NCBI RefSeq assembly: GCF_900411315.1
Contig: NZ_LS990887.1
Coordinates: 2,054,661-2,118,660, forward strand
Direction: 5' to 3'
Length of the DNA stretch: 64,000 bases
From: Corynebacterium senegalense
GTDB taxonomy: Bacteria > Actinomycetota > Actinomycetes > Mycobacteriales > Mycobacteriaceae
The position numbers and the translations under genes were made by a program. Of the stretch, positions 17,476 through 25,917 are shown one piece after another. The notes under the pieces are model-generated. The model worked only from the letters and a program-made list of their open reading frames with translations, had not been told where the DNA came from and did not search any database. How positions within the stretch are numbered: the stretch's first letter is position 1; each line of letters starts with the position of its first letter.

Positions 17476-17516
17476 TAGGAGCCAGTGAGTCCGGCCCGCA
17501 CGACGAAAGGTGTTTC

Positions 17517-18041
17517 ATGCCCATCCCCGAGTTCATCGTTGCCACGCGCGAGAAGATCGGCACGGACCTGATGTGGCTGCCCTCGGTCACAGCGATCGTG
17601 CTGCGCGACGCGCAGACGGAGTCGGCGTGGGCGGTGCCCGAGGTGCTGCTGGTCCGCCGCGCCGACAACGGGCAGTGGACGCCGGTGACGGGGATCGCGG
17701 AGCCGGGGGAGGAGCCGCACGACGCGGCGGTGCGCGAGGTGCTGGAGGAGACGGGCCTCGCCGCGCGCCCGGCGGCGCTGCTCGGCGTCGGCGCGGTGGG
17801 GCCGGTCACGCACGCGAACGGGGACAGGGCGAGCTACATGTCGGTGCAGCTGCGCCTCGAGGCGGAGGACCCCGTCGCCGTGCCCGTCGCCGCCGACGAC
17901 GAGAACACGGAGGCCGGCTGGTTCCCGATCTCGCAGATGCCGGTGCAGGACCCGAAGTGGCGCCTGGCGATCGCCGACGCGGCGGCGCAGCGCCGCCACC
18001 CCGCCTCCTTCGAGCCGCGCCTGGGCCTGAAGAAGCGCTAG
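17517..18041 (+). CDS. NUDIX hydrolase
   Basis: A 174-residue NUDIX protein, a family that hydrolyses nucleoside diphosphates linked to another group. The Nudix box GX5EX7REUXEEXGU is complete from Gly59 to Leu81, with Glu65, Arg73-Glu74 and Glu77-Glu78. The ATG at 17517 has GAAAGG upstream. The stop codon and the GTG of the GH25 gene share one base, so the two are translationally coupled. The C-terminus (WFPISQMPVQDPKWRLAI) resembles actinobacterial MutT-like proteins of unknown specificity. Confidence 0.9.
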   Translation: MPIPEFIVATREKIGTDLMWLPSVTAIVLRDAQTESAWAVPEVLLVRRADNGQWTPVTGIAEPGEEPHDAAVREVLEETGLAARPAALLGVGAVGPVTHANGDRASYMSVQLRLEAEDPVAVPVAADDENTEAGWFPISQMPVQDPKWRLAIADAAAQRRHPASFEPRLGLKKR

Positions 18042-18625
18042 TGCGTTTCGGCGTCGACGTCTCCGAGCACCAGGACGGGCTCTCGCTGGTCCGGGCGGCG
18101 CAGGAGGGCATCGAATTCGCGATCATCCGCACCACCGACGGCACCTACCGCGACCGTGTGTTCTCCTCCCACCTCGACGACGCCCGCCGCGCCGGGCTGG
18201 ACATCGAGGCCTACCACTTCCTGCGCAGCCCCTCCGAGGGAACGAGCGTGCGGGAGCAGGTGGAGGCGGCGCTCGAGGTGCTGGGCGACGCGCGTGTGCC
18301 CCTGTGGCTCGACTGCGAGACGCCCGCCGGGCTGACGCTTGACGACGTCTCCACCGCCCACACCCTCTTTACCGGCGCCGGGGTGGAGGTGGCGGGGATC
18401 TACACCTACCCGCGCTGGTGGCGGTGGCGGATGCTGGGCGCCGACACGCGCCCCTTCGGCAAGCTGTGGCTCGCCTCCTACGGCGCCGATCCGGAGGGCG
18501 CGCCGGCGGAGATTTTCCCCGGGGGCTGGCCGCGGGGCGTCGGTAAGCAGGTGCCGGCGATGTGGCAGTTTTCCTCGCGGGGCCGGGTGGCGGGTTTCCG
18601 CGTGGACGTCAACGCGCGGGGCTGA
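18041..18625 (+). CDS. GH25-type muramidase-like protein without signal peptide
   Basis: A 194-residue protein starting VRFGVDVSEHQDG, the typical opening of glycoside hydrolase family 25 (Chalaropsis-type) lysozymes. The catalytic-site sequence DCETP lies near residue 89 and AYHFLRSP near residue 55. YPRWWRW and WQFSSRG near the end also fit GH25. There is no signal peptide or membrane segment, so if active it would act inside the cell or need another export route. It is coupled to the NUDIX gene. Phage endolysins of this family also lack signals, but there are no other phage genes nearby. Activity is unproven. Confidence 0.75.
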   Translation: MRFGVDVSEHQDGLSLVRAAQEGIEFAIIRTTDGTYRDRVFSSHLDDARRAGLDIEAYHFLRSPSEGTSVREQVEAALEVLGDARVPLWLDCETPAGLTLDDVSTAHTLFTGAGVEVAGIYTYPRWWRWRMLGADTRPFGKLWLASYGADPEGAPAEIFPGGWPRGVGKQVPAMWQFSSRGRVAGFRVDVNARG

Positions 18626-18696
18626 GGATACTTTCGTACCGACTTTGCGCCGGGGCGCGGTTTGCGCTGGTGAAAGCCGTTAGCGTTATCTTCGTG

Positions 18697-18867
18697 ATGA
18701 AACGATGCTCGAAGAGGGCGGCGGGTGCCGCCCTTGGTTTCACGGCGAGTCTGCTGCTCGCCCTGGCGCACAGTTATCTCTGGAGCGCGGTCGTCCTCGT
18801 GGCGGCCAGCGTGCTGCTGGCGTGCTCCCGGCCGGTCGGCCCGCACGAACTGTACTACGACAAGTAG
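18697..18867 (+). CDS. Possible 56-residue small membrane protein
   Basis: The frame starts MKRCSKRAAGAALGFTASLLL and is followed by one or two hydrophobic segments (LGFTASLLLALAHSYLWSAVVLVAASVLLA), ending RPVGPHELYYDK. A TTATCT -10 box lies 5 bases upstream of the ATG, so a leaderless message is possible. The stop codon lies inside the inverted repeat upstream of the GntR gene. I recognise no family. It may be an authentic small membrane protein whose expression is linked to the regulator's operator. Confidence 0.5.
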   Translation: MKRCSKRAAGAALGFTASLLLALAHSYLWSAVVLVAASVLLACSRPVGPHELYYDK

Positions 18868-18871
18868 TACA
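18851..18871. promoter_or_regulatory. Probable operator of the YtrA-type GntR regulator
   Basis: TGTACTAC and GTAGTACA form a perfect 8-bp inverted repeat with a GACAA spacer, 38 bases upstream of the regulator's ATG. The GT...AC outer ends follow the general GntR operator form. A weak -10 box (TATTGT, 18880-18885) lies just downstream, so binding would block transcription. Confidence 0.6.
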
Positions 18872-18909
18872 AACTGTGTTATTGTTAGTGGCACAGAAAG
18901 GAGCGTGCC

Positions 18910-19287
18910 ATGACACTCATCACCATCGACCCCGACGGCGGGCCCCCGGTGTTCCAGCAGATCCACGACGCCATCGTCCTCGCCATCGCGCGCGGGGAGC
19001 TCATCCCCGGCGACACCCTCGACCCCGTGCGGCGGGTGGCCGCGGAATTCGGCATCAACCCGGCGACCGTGCAGAAGGCCTACGACCTGCTCCGCGCCGA
19101 AGGGCTCATTGAGAGCGCGTCGCGCTCCGGCAGCCGTGTGGCGCCCCCGCCCGGCACCCCGCCGGACCTCGACGCACTGCGGCCCCTGCTCGCCCTTGCC
19201 GTCGCGCAGGGCACCGACCCGGCAGCCCTGCGCGGGCTCCTCGCCGCCGAACTGTCCGCCCTCGTTAACCCGGAGCAGAAACGATGA
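18910..19287 (+). CDS. GntR-family (YtrA-type) transcriptional regulator
   Basis: A 125-residue regulator. The N-terminal winged helix-turn-helix covers about residues 12-76: PVFQQIHDAIVLAIARGEL, then VRRVAAEFGINPATVQKAYDLL as the recognition region, then a wing GLIESASRSGSRV. The short C-terminal tail (about 45 residues) without a large effector domain is typical of the YtrA subgroup, which usually represses its own operon with a membrane or ABC transport gene. GAAAGGAG precedes the ATG. Its last codons overlap the DUF1648 membrane gene (ATGA), so the two form an operon and the membrane protein is the expected target. The effector is unknown. Confidence 0.88.
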   Translation: MTLITIDPDGGPPVFQQIHDAIVLAIARGELIPGDTLDPVRRVAAEFGINPATVQKAYDLLRAEGLIESASRSGSRVAPPPGTPPDLDALRPLLALAVAQGTDPAALRGLLAAELSALVNPEQKR

Positions 19288-20375
19288 ACGCCTTCAACCT
19301 CACCTTCGCCGCGCTCATGGCGCTGGTCACCCTGTCCTTGGCCGCCGTCCCCCGGCTCTCGCCGGCGGGCATCGTCCTCGGGGCCCGCGTGCCCCGCGAC
19401 CGCATGGATCACCCGGTGGTCACCGACGCGCTGCGCACGTTCCGCGCAGCCATCTGTGCGACCGCCGCCGTCGTCTTTGTCGGGGTCGCGTTGTTTGCGG
19501 AGAACCCGCTGGTCATCGCCGTCGCGCCCATGATTGCTACCGTGGCCTTCGTGGCTGCCTTCGCCTCCCAGAACCGCAAGATCCTGCGCGCGAAGCGCGC
19601 GGAGGGGTGGTTCGACGGTGTGCCGACTGCCGTGACGGGCTCGGTCTCCTCCGCGCGCGAGCCGAGGGACCGGCGGGTGCCGTGGGTTTGCGTGGCTGCC
19701 GCTCTTGCCGTGATCGCCGCGAGCGCTTTGTACCGGTGGTGGCGTTTCGACGACATCCCCGAGCGTTTCCCCACCCACTTCGGCCCGGACTTCCAGCCGG
19801 ACGCGTTCGCCGACAAGACCCCGCTGGCGGTCTTCCAGGGCTCGCTCTTCGCGCTCGCGCTGCAGCTCGTCATGGCCGTGAGCGTTGCCGCCCTCACCAG
19901 GGCCAATGCTTCCCGACGCGCCGATCGCACCGCCGCCGGAGCCGCGCGCTCCCGCGCGGTCCTCGACACCGCGGTGTCCGGGCTTTCCGCCCTGACGCTC
20001 ATCGTCACCGTGGGCATCACCGCGATGGACACGACCGCGCTCTTCCCCGCGTACGCGGCCGCCCGCGAAGAGGTCTTCGTGGTCTTTATCGGTGCGGTCC
20101 TGCTCACGACGGCTGCGCTGATCCTGCGCAGCGCGACGGTGCGGGCGCGCGGCAACGCCGACGCCGCGGCCAGTGCCGAGGCGGAGAGCCCCGACAACGA
20201 CGCGAACTACATCTGGGGCATCTTCTACGCCAACCCGGACGATCCCGCGGTGGTCGTCGAAAAGCGCGTCGGCGTCGGGTTCGACTTCAACTACGCCCAC
20301 TGGCAGGGCAAGGCCTTCGCCGCGGTCACCGTGCTGGTGCTCGTCGCGGCGATCGGGCTCGTGGCGTTCGCCTAG
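19284..20375 (+). CDS. DUF1648-type membrane protein
   Basis: A 363-residue polytopic membrane protein with about seven hydrophobic segments. After two or three N-terminal segments comes a DUF1648 signature (DDIPERFPTHFGPDFQPD, about residues 155-172). Near the C-terminus is a second conserved block (WGIFYANPDDPAVVVEKRVG, about 307-326) followed by a last membrane segment. Such proteins are often encoded next to YtrA-type GntR regulators in actinobacteria and Firmicutes. Molecular function is unknown; involvement in envelope-stress or antibiotic responses is only an analogy to YtrA systems. It overlaps the convergent siderophore-binding gene by 4 bases. Confidence 0.85.
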   Translation: MNAFNLTFAALMALVTLSLAAVPRLSPAGIVLGARVPRDRMDHPVVTDALRTFRAAICATAAVVFVGVALFAENPLVIAVAPMIATVAFVAAFASQNRKILRAKRAEGWFDGVPTAVTGSVSSAREPRDRRVPWVCVAAALAVIAASALYRWWRFDDIPERFPTHFGPDFQPDAFADKTPLAVFQGSLFALALQLVMAVSVAALTRANASRRADRTAAGAARSRAVLDTAVSGLSALTLIVTVGITAMDTTALFPAYAAAREEVFVVFIGAVLLTTAALILRSATVRARGNADAAASAEAESPDNDANYIWGIFYANPDDPAVVVEKRVGVGFDFNYAHWQGKAFAAVTVLVLVAAIGLVAFA

Positions 20376-21394
20376 CGGTTGTTGGCGTCGGGCAGCATGG
20401 TGCGGAGATCCTCGAGGATGCGCATCGCGCCCGTGGGGCCGAGGCCGAGGAACCACACGCCGTCGTCGACCCGCATCGCCCGGCCCTCGGCGACTGCGGG
20501 CAGGGCCTTCCACGCTGCGCTCTCGGTGACGGCGGTCTCGCCCGTCGCGTCGGGCGAGCCGTATGAGGAGTAGAAGATCACGTCGCCGTCCGCCTGGTCG
20601 ATGGTCTCGGGGGAGATCTCGACGGCCAGGTCGTCGACGTCCTGGACAGCGGGCCGGGCCAGCCCCGCGTCGCGCAGGATCACGCCGATCAGGGACTTGT
20701 TGCCGTACAGGCGCAGCTTCTCGGGCATGAAGCGCACGAGCGAGACCGTCGTGTCCTCCGGCACGGTGCTGCGGACTTCCTCGGCCTTGGTGGTGTACTC
20801 GTTGAGCGTGGCCTCGGCCTCATTCTCCATGCCGAGGGCCTCACCGGCGAGGAGGAAGTTCTCCTTCCAGGGGAACCCGGGGCGGATGGAGAAGACCGTC
20901 GGGGCGATCTCGGAGAGCTGGGGGTAGAGCTTGTCGGCGCGCAGCTGGCTGCCCAGGATCAGGTCGGGCTGGAGGGCCGCGATGGCCTCCACGTTGACCT
21001 CGTTGATGGTGCCCACGGTGGGGACGTCCTTGACCTTGTCCGCCAGGTAGGACGGGACGGGGTCCTGCCCTTTGGAGGTGGTGATGCCCACCGGCGTGAT
21101 CCCGAGGGCCAGGACGGAGTCGAGCTCCCCGCTGTCCAGCACGACCACGCGCTGCGGCTTGGACGCGATCTCGGTGGTGCCGTTGGCGTGTGTGACGGTC
21201 CGGGGGAACTGGCCGGGTTCGGCATCGCTGCCGAGCTTGGCGGTCTCGGCGTCGGCGGTGCTGAACTTGTTGCCGCCGACGGCGACCTCGGTGCTCCCCG
21301 CGCCGGCGGAGGAGTCGTTGTTGGGGCCGGCGCAGGCGGTGAGCGTGAGCGCGGAGGTGAGGGCAAGCGCTGAAAGCGTTCTTGTAAATGACAT
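20372..21394 (-). CDS. Iron-siderophore ABC transporter substrate-binding lipoprotein
   Basis: A 340-residue lipoprotein with a short signal and lipobox LTLTAC (Cys ~21), which anchors it outside the membrane. The body is a FecB/FepB-type class III periplasmic-binding protein: PQRVVVLDSGELDSVLALGI, GTINEVNVEAIAALQPDLILGSQ and AVTESAAWKALPAVAEGR are typical. It should bind a ferric siderophore or heme-like ligand and hand it to the permeases encoded divergently. The ATG at 21394 has no Shine-Dalgarno sequence and lies next to the DtxR operator, so a leaderless mRNA is likely. The reading frame continues upstream but would run through the operator. Confidence 0.93.
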   Translation of the reverse strand: MSFTRTLSALALTSALTLTACAGPNNDSSAGAGSTEVAVGGNKFSTADAETAKLGSDAEPGQFPRTVTHANGTTEIASKPQRVVVLDSGELDSVLALGITPVGITTSKGQDPVPSYLADKVKDVPTVGTINEVNVEAIAALQPDLILGSQLRADKLYPQLSEIAPTVFSIRPGFPWKENFLLAGEALGMENEAEATLNEYTTKAEEVRSTVPEDTTVSLVRFMPEKLRLYGNKSLIGVILRDAGLARPAVQDVDDLAVEISPETIDQADGDVIFYSSYGSPDATGETAVTESAAWKALPAVAEGRAMRVDDGVWFLGLGPTGAMRILEDLRTMLPDANNR

Positions 21395-21401
21395 GAGAAG
21401 G

Positions 21402-21418
21402 AAGGTTAGCCTAACCTT
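21402..21418. promoter_or_regulatory. DtxR operator (iron box)
   Basis: AAGGTTAGCCTAACCTT is a perfect palindrome and matches the core of the DtxR consensus TTAGGTTAGCCTAACCTAA. It lies between the binding-protein gene and the permease operon, 8 bases before the leftward ATG and over the -35 position of the rightward promoter. Iron-loaded DtxR should repress both sides. Confidence 0.92.
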
Positions 21419-21430
21419 GTGTCGGTGCGC

Positions 21431-21436
21431 TAGTCT
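21431..21436 (+). promoter_or_regulatory. -10 box of siderophore permease operon
   Basis: TAGTCT ends 6 bases before the ATG at 21443 with no ribosome-binding site, so the operon mRNA is probably leaderless. The DtxR operator is 13 bases upstream. Confidence 0.6.
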
Positions 21437-21442
21437 TGGGCA

Positions 21443-22447
21443 ATGCCGGATTTCCGCCGCCGCGTGCCCCTGCCCGCGGTCCTCGTTGCCGCCCTGCTCG
21501 CGCTGGGCTGCGCGGCGGCGCTCTCGCTGGCCGTCGGCGCCAGGCCCATCTCCCTCCCGGAGGTGTGGGCCGCGCTGACGGCGCGCACGTCGGGCCCGGT
21601 GTCCTCGATCATCTGGGACCGGCGCGTCCCCCGCACGCTCGTGGCAGTGATCTGCGGGGCCTCGCTGGGCCTCGCTGGCGCCCTCGCGCAGGCACTGACC
21701 CGCAACCCGCTGGCGGACACCGGCGTGCTGGGGATCAACTCGGGGGCCGCCTTCGCCATCGTGGTCGGCCTCGCCGCCGGCGCGCCGGATTCCTCCTTCG
21801 CCCTGTCCGCCCTGGCGGTGGCCGGCGCGGGCGCCGCGGGCGCGGGGATCTACGCGCTGAGCCGCGGGGGAGCGGGAGGCGTGGATCCCCTGCGCCTCGT
21901 GCTCGCCGGCGTGGCGCTGAGCGCGATTGTGGGCGGCATCGGCGACGGGCTGGCGCTGGTGAACCCCCAGGCGTTCGACCGGCTGCACGCCTGGATGGTC
22001 GGCAGCGTGGACGTCGGCTCCTACAGGCCCGTCTACCTGGCCTTCACCGGGCTGGCGCTCGGCGGCGCCGCCGCGGCGGCCTCCATCCGGGGGCTGGGCG
22101 CGCTCCAGCTGGGCGAGGAAACCGCCGCGGCCCTGGGGGCGCACCTGGCCCGGACCCGGGCGACGGCCCTGGCGGCGATCATCGTGCTGGCCGCCACCGC
22201 CACCGCGGCCGCGGGCGTCATCGTGTTCCTGGGCCTGCTGGTGCCGCACATCGCCCGGTGGCTGGTCGGCGCGTCCTTCGGGCGGATCCTGGCGCTGTCC
22301 GGGCTGATCGGGCCGATCGTCCTGCTCAGCGCGGATATCGCCGGGAGGGTGCTGACCCCGGGTGAGTTCCCGGCCGGGGTGGTCGTCTCCTTCATCGGCG
22401 CTCCGTTCCTCATCGCCTATGCGCAGCTGCGCCGGAAGGGGATCTGA
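21443..22447 (+). CDS. FecCD-family iron-siderophore permease, subunit 1
   Basis: A 334-residue integral membrane protein with nine to ten predicted transmembrane segments. It carries the FecCD family signature RRVPRTLVAVICGASLGLAGA and ALTRNPLADTGVLGINSGAA (about residues 59-103). It should form half of the transmembrane channel of a BtuC-type importer. The second permease starts on the last base of its stop codon. Gene order binding protein / permease / permease / ATPase and the DtxR box point to ferric siderophore uptake; the particular siderophore is not determinable. Confidence 0.93.
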   Translation: MPDFRRRVPLPAVLVAALLALGCAAALSLAVGARPISLPEVWAALTARTSGPVSSIIWDRRVPRTLVAVICGASLGLAGALAQALTRNPLADTGVLGINSGAAFAIVVGLAAGAPDSSFALSALAVAGAGAAGAGIYALSRGGAGGVDPLRLVLAGVALSAIVGGIGDGLALVNPQAFDRLHAWMVGSVDVGSYRPVYLAFTGLALGGAAAAASIRGLGALQLGEETAAALGAHLARTRATALAAIIVLAATATAAAGVIVFLGLLVPHIARWLVGASFGRILALSGLIGPIVLLSADIAGRVLTPGEFPAGVVVSFIGAPFLIAYAQLRRKGI

Positions 22448-23427
22448 TGCGTGCGAAAGTTGTGCCGGGCGCACTGGCCGTCATCCTGCTGGTCGTGACC
22501 GTTGCGGCGCTGACCATGCCGGGGGCGGGGATGACCGCGTCCCAGGCGTGGTGCGCGCTGCTGGGCACGGAGACGGGCCTGGCGCGCACCGTCGTCACGC
22601 AGTGGCGCGCCCCGCGTGTCGCCGCCGCGGTGACGGTCGGCGCGGCGCTGGCGCTGAGCGGCTCGCTCTTCCAGGCGCTGACCCGCAACCCGCTCGGCTC
22701 CCCGGACATCATCGGCTTCTCCTCGGGCGCCTACACCGGGGTGATCTGCGCGATCGTGCTGGGCTACGCGGGTTTCGGCGGGCAGATCCTCGGCGCCCTT
22801 GCGGGCGGCCTGGCCACCGCGGCGATCGTCGCGGTGCTGTCGCTGCGCACGCGCGTCGAGGGCCTGCGCATCATCCTCGTGGGCTTGGGCATCTCGGCGA
22901 TGCTCTCCGCGCTGAATCGCTGGCTCATCACGCGCGGCGACCTGCAGACGAAGATGTCGGCGGCGAGCTGGGGTGCGGGCAGCCTCAACGGCATCCGCTG
23001 GCCGGTGGCCCTGCCGGCCGGTGTGTTCCTGCTCGTGGCCATGGCGGCGGCGCTGCTGCTGCGCCGCGGCCTGGACGCCCTCGCCCTCGGCGACGACACC
23101 GCCCACGGCCTGGGGCTGGGCGTCAACCGTTTCAAGGCGCTCCTCCTGTTGGCCGGCGTCGTGCTTATCGCGGCGTCGACCGCCGTCGCGGGCCCGATCG
23201 CCTTCGTCGCCCTCGCCGCCCCGCACATCGCCCAGGGGCTCACCCGCGCCCAACGCGTTCCGCTGGTGTCGACGGCCTTGGTGGGAGCCTGCTTGCTCAC
23301 CGCCTCCGACATCGTCGCCCAGCGCGCCTTCCACCCCACGGCTCTGCCGGTCGGCCTCGTTACGGTCGTGGTCGGGGGCGTCTACCTGCTGCTATACATC
23401 GCGAGATCTGCAAGGACCTTCTCATGA
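22447..23427 (+). CDS. FecCD-family iron-siderophore permease, subunit 2
   Basis: A 326-residue partner of the preceding permease. It has the same family signatures (WRAPRVAAAVTVGAALALSGS and ALTRNPLGSPDIIGFSSGA) and a late GPIAFVALAAPHIAQGL segment near the coupling helix that contacts the ATPase. It shares a base with the upstream stop and overlaps the ATPase start (ATGA), so the three genes are translationally coupled. It should form a heterodimeric channel with subunit 1. Confidence 0.93.
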   Translation: MRAKVVPGALAVILLVVTVAALTMPGAGMTASQAWCALLGTETGLARTVVTQWRAPRVAAAVTVGAALALSGSLFQALTRNPLGSPDIIGFSSGAYTGVICAIVLGYAGFGGQILGALAGGLATAAIVAVLSLRTRVEGLRIILVGLGISAMLSALNRWLITRGDLQTKMSAASWGAGSLNGIRWPVALPAGVFLLVAMAAALLLRRGLDALALGDDTAHGLGLGVNRFKALLLLAGVVLIAASTAVAGPIAFVALAAPHIAQGLTRAQRVPLVSTALVGACLLTASDIVAQRAFHPTALPVGLVTVVVGGVYLLLYIARSARTFS

Positions 23428-24227
23428 CCGCTCTTCGCGCCAACAACCTCACCCTGGCCTGGGACTCCACCGTCATCTCCCGGGGGTTGGACGTGGACAT
23501 CCCCGCCGCACAGTTCACCGCGATCATCGGGCCGAACGGCTGCGGCAAGTCGACGCTGCTCAAGGCCTTCGCCCGCATCCTCGCCCCCTCCGCCGGGGCG
23601 GTGCTCCTCGGCGGGGACGACCTGCGCGACCTCACGGGCAAGCAGGCCGCCACGCGGCTGGCCTTCCTGCCGCAGAGCACCGTCACGCCGCCCGACATCA
23701 CCGTCGCCGAGCTGGTCAAGCGGGGCCGCTTCCCGCACCAGAGCCTGCTCAGGCCCTGGTCCAGCGAGGACCGCAGGGCGGTGGGGGCCGCCATGAACGC
23801 CGCGGCAGTTGCAGAGCTTGTCGACGCCCGAGTCGCCGAACTCTCCGGCGGCCAGCGCCAGCGCGTGTGGCTGGCCATGGTGCTGGCACAGAACACCCCG
23901 GCCCTGCTCCTCGACGAGCCGACCACCTACCTCGACATCGCCCACCAGTACGCCCTACTGGAGCTGGCCAAGGCGCTGGTCACCCAGCTGGACCGCACGG
24001 TGGTGGCCGTGCTCCACGACCTCCAGCAGGCCGTGCGCTACGCCGACCACCTCATCGTGATGAAGGACGGAGCGGTGGTCGCGGCCGGCGCGCCGGGGGA
24101 GATCGTCACCGCCGAGCTGATCCGCGAGGTGTTCGGGATCCCCGTGGCCGTGCACAACCTCGGCGGGGAGGTCGTCATAGTGCCGGCGGGGCTGCCCGCG
24201 CCGGACGTCAGCGGACTGGAGGGGTGA
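23424..24227 (+). CDS. Iron-siderophore ABC transporter ATPase
   Basis: A 267-residue ABC ATPase that powers siderophore uptake from the cytoplasmic side. All motifs are present: Walker A GPNGCGKST (about residues 36-44), the Q-loop in FLPQST, signature LSGGQRQR (~138-145), Walker B ALLLDEPT, D-loop YLD and switch histidine in AVLHDLQQ. The call as FecE/FhuC type follows from SGGQRQRVWLAM and from the operon. It is the last gene of the unit; 81 bases without a clear terminator separate it from convergent glnA. Confidence 0.95.
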   Translation: MTALRANNLTLAWDSTVISRGLDVDIPAAQFTAIIGPNGCGKSTLLKAFARILAPSAGAVLLGGDDLRDLTGKQAATRLAFLPQSTVTPPDITVAELVKRGRFPHQSLLRPWSSEDRRAVGAAMNAAAVAELVDARVAELSGGQRQRVWLAMVLAQNTPALLLDEPTTYLDIAHQYALLELAKALVTQLDRTVVAVLHDLQQAVRYADHLIVMKDGAVVAAGAPGEIVTAELIREVFGIPVAVHNLGGEVVIVPAGLPAPDVSGLEG

Positions 24228-24308
24228 GCGCGGGCTCGGAAACGCAACCGCCCCCGCGGGGCCTCGGGGGTGAGGGCGCGGGAGCGGGCGCCGTGAAGCG
24301 AAAAGCTC

Positions 24309-25745
24309 CTAGCAGTCGAAGTACAGCTCGAACTCGAGCGGCGTCGGGCGCAGGCGCGACGGGGCGATCTCGCGGTCGTACTTGAGGCGGATGTAGGTCT
24401 GGATGAGGTCCTCGGTGAACACGTCGCCCTCGGTGAGGAAGTCGTGGTCCTTCTCCAGCGCCACGAGGGCGGCCTCGAGGGAGGTGGGGGCCTGCGGGAT
24501 GTCCTTGGCCTCTTCCGGCGGCAGCTCGTAGAGGTCCTTGTCCACGGGAGCGTGCGGCTCGATGCGGTTCTTGATGCCGTCGATGCCGGCCATCATCATG
24601 GCGGCGAAGCCGAAGTAGGGGTTGCCCGAGGGGTCGGGGGCGCGGAACTCGATGCGCTTGGCCTTCGGGTTGGAGCCGGTGATCGGGATGCGGATCGCGG
24701 CGGAGCGGTTGCGCTGCGAGTACACCAGGTTGATCGGGGCCTCGAAGCCCGGCACGAGGCGGTGGTAGGAGTTCAACGTCGGGTTGGTGAAGGCAAGCAC
24801 CGCGCCGGCGTGCTCGAGGATGCCGCCGATGTAGTAGCGGGCGATGTCGGACAGGCCGCCGTAGCCGGACTCGTCGTAGAACAGCGGCTCGCCGTCCTTC
24901 CACAGCGACTGGTGGGCGTGCATGCCCGAGCCGTTGTCGCCGGCCAGGGGCTTCGGCATGAAGGTGGCGGTCTTGCCGAACTGGGTGGCGGTGTTCTTGA
25001 CGATGTATTTGAAGTCCTGCAGGTCGTCAGCCGCGTGGAGCAGGGTGTTGAAGCGGTAGTTGATCTCCTGCTGGCCGCCGTTGCCCACCTCGCGGTGGAA
25101 GCGCTCGATCTCGAAGCCGGCCTTGGCCAGGTTGAGGGTCATGGCGTCGCGCACGTCGACGGTCTTGTCGTAGGGCGGGACGGGGAAGTAGCCGCCCTTG
25201 ACGCGGTTCTTGTAACCGAGGTTCGGGGTGCCGTCGAGCTCGAACTCGCGGCCGCGGTTCCACCAGCCCTCCTCGGACTCGAGGTCGTAGAAGGCCTTGT
25301 GGTCGTCCACCTGGTAGCGGATGGAATCGAAGAGGTAGAACTCTGCCTCGGCGCCGAAGAAGCAGGTGTCAGCGATTCCGGTGGAGGAGAGGTACTCCTC
25401 GGCCTTGCGGGCCACGTTGCGCGGGTCGCGGGAGAAGGCCTCGTGGGTGAACGGGTCGTTGACGGAGAACTTCACGTTCAGCGTCTTGGCGTCGCGGAAC
25501 TGGTCCAGCTTCGCGGTGGCGAGGTCTGGCATGAGCGTCATGTCGGATTCCTCGATGGTGGTGAAGCCGCGGATGGAGGAGCCGTCGAACGCGAGGCCCT
25601 CCTCGACGACGTCCTCGTCGAACATGGAGGCGGGGATGGAGAAGTGGTGCTCGGTGCCAGGGACGTCGGTAAAACGAACGTCAACGAACTCGACGCCTTC
25701 GTCCTGGATGAACTTTTGAACCTCGTCGATATTCTCGAAGGCCAC
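24309..25745 (-). CDS. glnA: Glutamine synthetase type I
   Basis: A 478-residue dodecameric enzyme that makes glutamine from glutamate, ammonia and ATP. Typical blocks are [11 protein letters not shown] (substrate loop), [44 protein letters not shown] and [19 protein letters not shown]. The adenylylation tyrosine is in [11 protein letters not shown], so GlnE encoded upstream can control it. The GTG start at 25745 is chosen from alignment to the known Corynebacterium N-terminus (VAFE...) and from AGGGAG 7 bases upstream; the open frame to 25826 is not coding. I found no clear AmtR-type operator in the 170-base upstream region. Confidence 0.97.
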   Translation of the reverse strand: MAFENIDEVQKFIQDEGVEFVDVRFTDVPGTEHHFSIPASMFDEDVVEEGLAFDGSSIRGFTTIEESDMTLMPDLATAKLDQFRDAKTLNVKFSVNDPFTHEAFSRDPRNVARKAEEYLSSTGIADTCFFGAEAEFYLFDSIRYQVDDHKAFYDLESEEGWWNRGREFELDGTPNLGYKNRVKGGYFPVPPYDKTVDVRDAMTLNLAKAGFEIERFHREVGNGGQQEINYRFNTLLHAADDLQDFKYIVKNTATQFGKTATFMPKPLAGDNGSGMHAHQSLWKDGEPLFYDESGYGGLSDIARYYIGGILEHAGAVLAFTNPTLNSYHRLVPGFEAPINLVYSQRNRSAAIRIPITGSNPKAKRIEFRAPDPSGNPYFGFAAMMMAGIDGIKNRIEPHAPVDKDLYELPPEEAKDIPQAPTSLEAALVALEKDHDFLTEGDVFTEDLIQTYIRLKYDREIAPSRLRPTPLEFELYFDC

Positions 25746-25904
25746 GGTGAAACTCCCTTGGTTGGCGCAATAGAACATGACCAGTCTACAGACGCGCGTG
25801 GCCCCGCCAGTACAAAACCAACACACACGCCGTCAGAAAAACTTCACGCCGATCTGCTTGACGACGCCACCCCACGCCGATTCCTCCGCCGCGCGGCCCG
25901 TTAG

Positions 25905-25910
25905 TAGGGT
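25905..25910 (+). promoter_or_regulatory. -10 box, leaderless start of RDD gene
   Basis: TAGGGT, 7 bases, then ATG at 25918, the same arrangement as at 12507. No Shine-Dalgarno sequence is present. Confidence 0.6.
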
Positions 25911-25917
25911 AGGCACC

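Noticed and set aside
21394..22474. Long upstream extension of the siderophore-binding protein frame
   Set aside because: It would read through the DtxR operator and antisense to the permease gene; the lipoprotein signal begins at 21394.
25746..25917. AmtR operator upstream of glnA
   Set aside because: Only a half-like ATAGAA word (25774-25779) is present; no paired site as expected for the nitrogen regulator.
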